From positions 1 through 64,000 of the forward strand of contig JBMOKU010000033.1 in assembly GCA_049324315.1 (NCBI GenBank): 64,000 nt of DNA. The letters are read 5' to 3'. The notes beneath the pieces are model-generated. The model made no database searches and was not told where the DNA came from. It saw nothing but the letters and a program-made list of their open reading frames with translations. This document shows, piece after piece, positions 62,703 to 64,000 of the stretch (position 1 is the stretch's first letter; each line of letters begins with the position of its first letter). The position numbers were made by a program, and so were the translations under genes. The stretch is from JBMOKU01 sp049324315 (GTDB lineage Bacteria; Bacillota; Clostridia; Peptostreptococcales; Thermotaleaceae).

Positions 62703-63185
62703 TCACTCTAAGAGCTTCCAATATTTTTCCGACATGCCGGTGATACTCACCCGCATAGGAATATCAATTTTAACAGGGGGCGCAAAAGACGGCGTAAAGA
62801 TGGTAAAGGGATGGCTATATTTCATAGTTACTGTAAAGGTATCTCTCAATTGGATTTTCTGGTCGCCCTGATACTCCACATCCTCGACGGTCATCTCTGG
62901 AGATAGACCAGTCTGCTGTTTAAGCCGATAGAAAACATCATAGGCTCTGTCCGCTACCCGTCCTTCAAGCTCAATTACCCGAACAACACGGCGGCAGATA
63001 TGGTTTAAGTTGAGGTAAGTGGTAAAGATACTTAAAAAACTCATAACCGTAACCATGAGCGTAATGACCACCAGCGTCTTAACCATCAGATCAAAATAAC
63101 TACTGCCTTTCCTGTTAAAAAGTAGTTTCATAAAAGGTAATGAGGGAGAATTCCTCCCCCATATACCTCGGTGCTTTTTGTTCAT
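62703..63185 (-). CDS. DUF4320-like pilus-associated protein
   Basis: A 160-residue protein: basic N-terminus, GSSYFDLMVKTLVVITLMV as the single membrane helix (about 32-55), then a beta-rich extracellular part. It matches the DUF4320/TadF-like group of Tn1549-type elements. GAGGTG is upstream. It is likely a minor pseudopilin. Confidence 0.75.
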   Translation of the reverse strand: MNKKHRGIWGRNSPSLPFMKLLFNRKGSSYFDLMVKTLVVITLMVTVMSFLSIFTTYLNLNHICRRVVRVIELEGRVADRAYDVFYRLKQQTGLSPEMTVEDVEYQGDQKIQLRDTFTVTMKYSHPFTIFTPSFAPPVKIDIPMRVSITGMSEKYWKLLE

Positions 63186-63231
63186 CTTCTTGCACCTCCC
63201 GCATCAGCGGATATATTCGGTATCACTGTCA

Positions 63232-63441
63232 TTAGCTTATTAAGCCAGTAATCTTGTTGACAATGCTGTTCCAGATCTGTGTGATAGAGCCCTGATAAAG
63301 TGTCATGAACACCGCACCTACAACTACAACAATCAGTACAACAATAAGCCAGCCAGTCATCTGATCTCCAGATTTACTTGCCAGTATATTTCTGGCTTTA
63401 AGACCTACCATTTGCACTTTGTTTTTTAAAGTTTTCATCAT
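63232..63441 (-). CDS. Flp-like pilin (DUF6133-like), copy 1
   Basis: A 69-residue prepilin-like protein. A basic leader (KNKVQMVGLKARN) is followed by SGDQMTGWLIVVLIVVVVGA, a membrane helix, and TQIWNSIVNKIT. GGAGG is 6 bases before ATG 63441. It is nearly identical in its core to the two next genes. Confidence 0.85.
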   Translation of the reverse strand: MMKTLKNKVQMVGLKARNILASKSGDQMTGWLIVVLIVVVVGAVFMTLYQGSITQIWNSIVNKITGLIS

Positions 63442-63471
63442 AATAAATACCTCCATATTTTTATTTGGTTT

Positions 63472-63498
63472 AAAAAGAAAGGGAGAGCGAAGCTCCCC
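63472..63498 (-). terminator. Attenuating terminator after pilin copy 2
   Basis: GGGGAGC and GCTCTCCC pair around a TTC loop; on the minus strand TTTCTTTTT follows. It probably reduces transcription past the second pilin. Confidence 0.8.
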
Positions 63499-63527
63499 CT
63501 GAATTACTTTCTTTAGTCTTTGTGCCT

Positions 63528-63737
63528 TTAGTTTATTAAGCTGGTGATTTTAGCTACAATACTGTTCCATATCTGTGAGATTGAATCCTGATACAGGGTC
63601 ATGAATACTGCACCTACAACTACCACGATCAAGACCACAATAAGCCAACCAGTCATCTGATCTCCGGATTGGTTTGTAAGTACCCTTCTTGCCTTTAGTG
63701 CCATACTTTGCATTTTGCTTTTTATTGTTTTAAACAT
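63528..63737 (-). CDS. Flp-like pilin (DUF6133-like), copy 2
   Basis: A 69-residue pilin-like protein sharing SGDQMTGWLIVVLIVVVVGA and the IWNSIVAKIT block with its neighbours. GGAGG precedes the ATG. Confidence 0.85.
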   Translation of the reverse strand: MFKTIKSKMQSMALKARRVLTNQSGDQMTGWLIVVLIVVVVGAVFMTLYQDSISQIWNSIVAKITSLIN

Positions 63738-63776
63738 AGAAAATACCTCCGTTTACTTTTAGATTTTAATTTAGAA

Positions 63777-63799
63777 AAGGGGAATTTCTTCCCCCTTGT
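63777..63799 (-). terminator. Weak hairpin after pilin copy 3
   Basis: GGGGGAAG and a CCCC partner around an A-rich loop, followed by TTTTCT on the minus strand. Confidence 0.5.
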
Positions 63800-63820
63800 A
63801 TCACTGCCTTTTGGCTAAAA

Positions 63821-64000
63821 TTAGCTCAAAAGACTGGTAATTTTGGTAACAATGCTGTTCCAGATGGTAGAGATGGAGTCCTGATACAGTGTCATAAACA
63901 CAGCACCCACAACTACCACAATCAGTACAACGATGAGCCATCCAGTCATCTGGTCGCCAGATTTGCTTATCAAAACACCTCTTGTCTTTAAAAGAGCATT
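63821..64000 (-). CDS. Flp-like pilin (DUF6133-like), copy 3, cut by the window edge
   Basis: The last 59 codons of a third pilin gene, with SGDQMTGWLIVVLIVVVVGA and IWNSIVTKIT. The start lies beyond 64000. Three tandem near copies indicate a multi-subunit or gene-dosage pilin locus. Confidence 0.85.
   Translation of the reverse strand, partial: NALLKTRGVLISKSGDQMTGWLIVVLIVVVVGAVFMTLYQDSISTIWNSIVTKITSLLS

Overview
The window is low-GC DNA from a Gram-positive, endospore-forming anaerobe, most likely a member of the Clostridia. The evidence is two cyclic-di-GMP-I riboswitches, a SigI/RsgI pair, a Spo0E-type phosphatase, spore-associated DUF421 genes, a split FeoB and strong AGGAGG ribosome binding sites. 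No rRNA or tRNA gene was seen. Nearly every gene is on the minus strand.

Layout, left to right. (1) 1-3640 looks like flanking chromosome: a PadR regulator, a SASA-type carbohydrate esterase whose promoter carries two identical palindromes, and a DnaQ-like exonuclease with a BRCT domain. (2) 3640-6600 is one end of a large integrative conjugative element (ICE) of the Tn1549/Tn916-like superfamily: a large serine recombinase, a SHOCT-type mini-protein, a broken small ORF and a small region-4 sigma factor. (3) 6890-8440 holds two c-di-GMP-I riboswitches, each followed by its own terminator. One precedes an 11-codon ORF. The other precedes an ECF sigma factor with a truncated anti-sigma partner. 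(4) 8660-31900 is cargo: a decayed CapK-like gene; a cadmium/zinc operon (lspA-methyltransferase-cadC-cadA-lspA-methyltransferase) in which the second lspA is out of frame because of a 7-bp tandem repeat; a ferredoxin, an AMP-ligase-like gene and a chemoreceptor; RseC; a divergent cadC remnant with its promoter; a feoB(split)-zinc ribbon-feoA-fur operon; a DUF421/spore-type operon; secreted DUF2680-like proteins; rsgI-sigI with an IS1182-family element inserted in codon 5-6 of sigI; and an arsR-HMA pair. (5) 32265-64000 is the conjugation core: RadC-like protein, CD1108-like protein, VirB4, PrgI, VirB6, a Maff2-like VirB2 candidate, VirD4, PcfB, relaxase, MobC, oriT region, a toprim primase-like protein, a 2606-residue methylase/helicase, and a Tad-like pilus module (A24 peptidase, CARDB surface protein, TadE-like protein, DUF4320-like protein, three tandem pilin-like genes). 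The element runs off the right edge.

Read together, the core transfers the element, the recombinase integrates and excises it, and the cargo gives the host metal efflux, iron uptake, c-di-GMP-linked regulation and spore-related functions. Several cargo genes are caught in decay or rearrangement: lspA repeat, sigI/IS, cadC remnant, CapK pseudogene, nitroreductase tail and PcfM-like frameshift. A second small metal module (merT-like, arsR, CopZ-like) interrupts the core near 46-48 kb.
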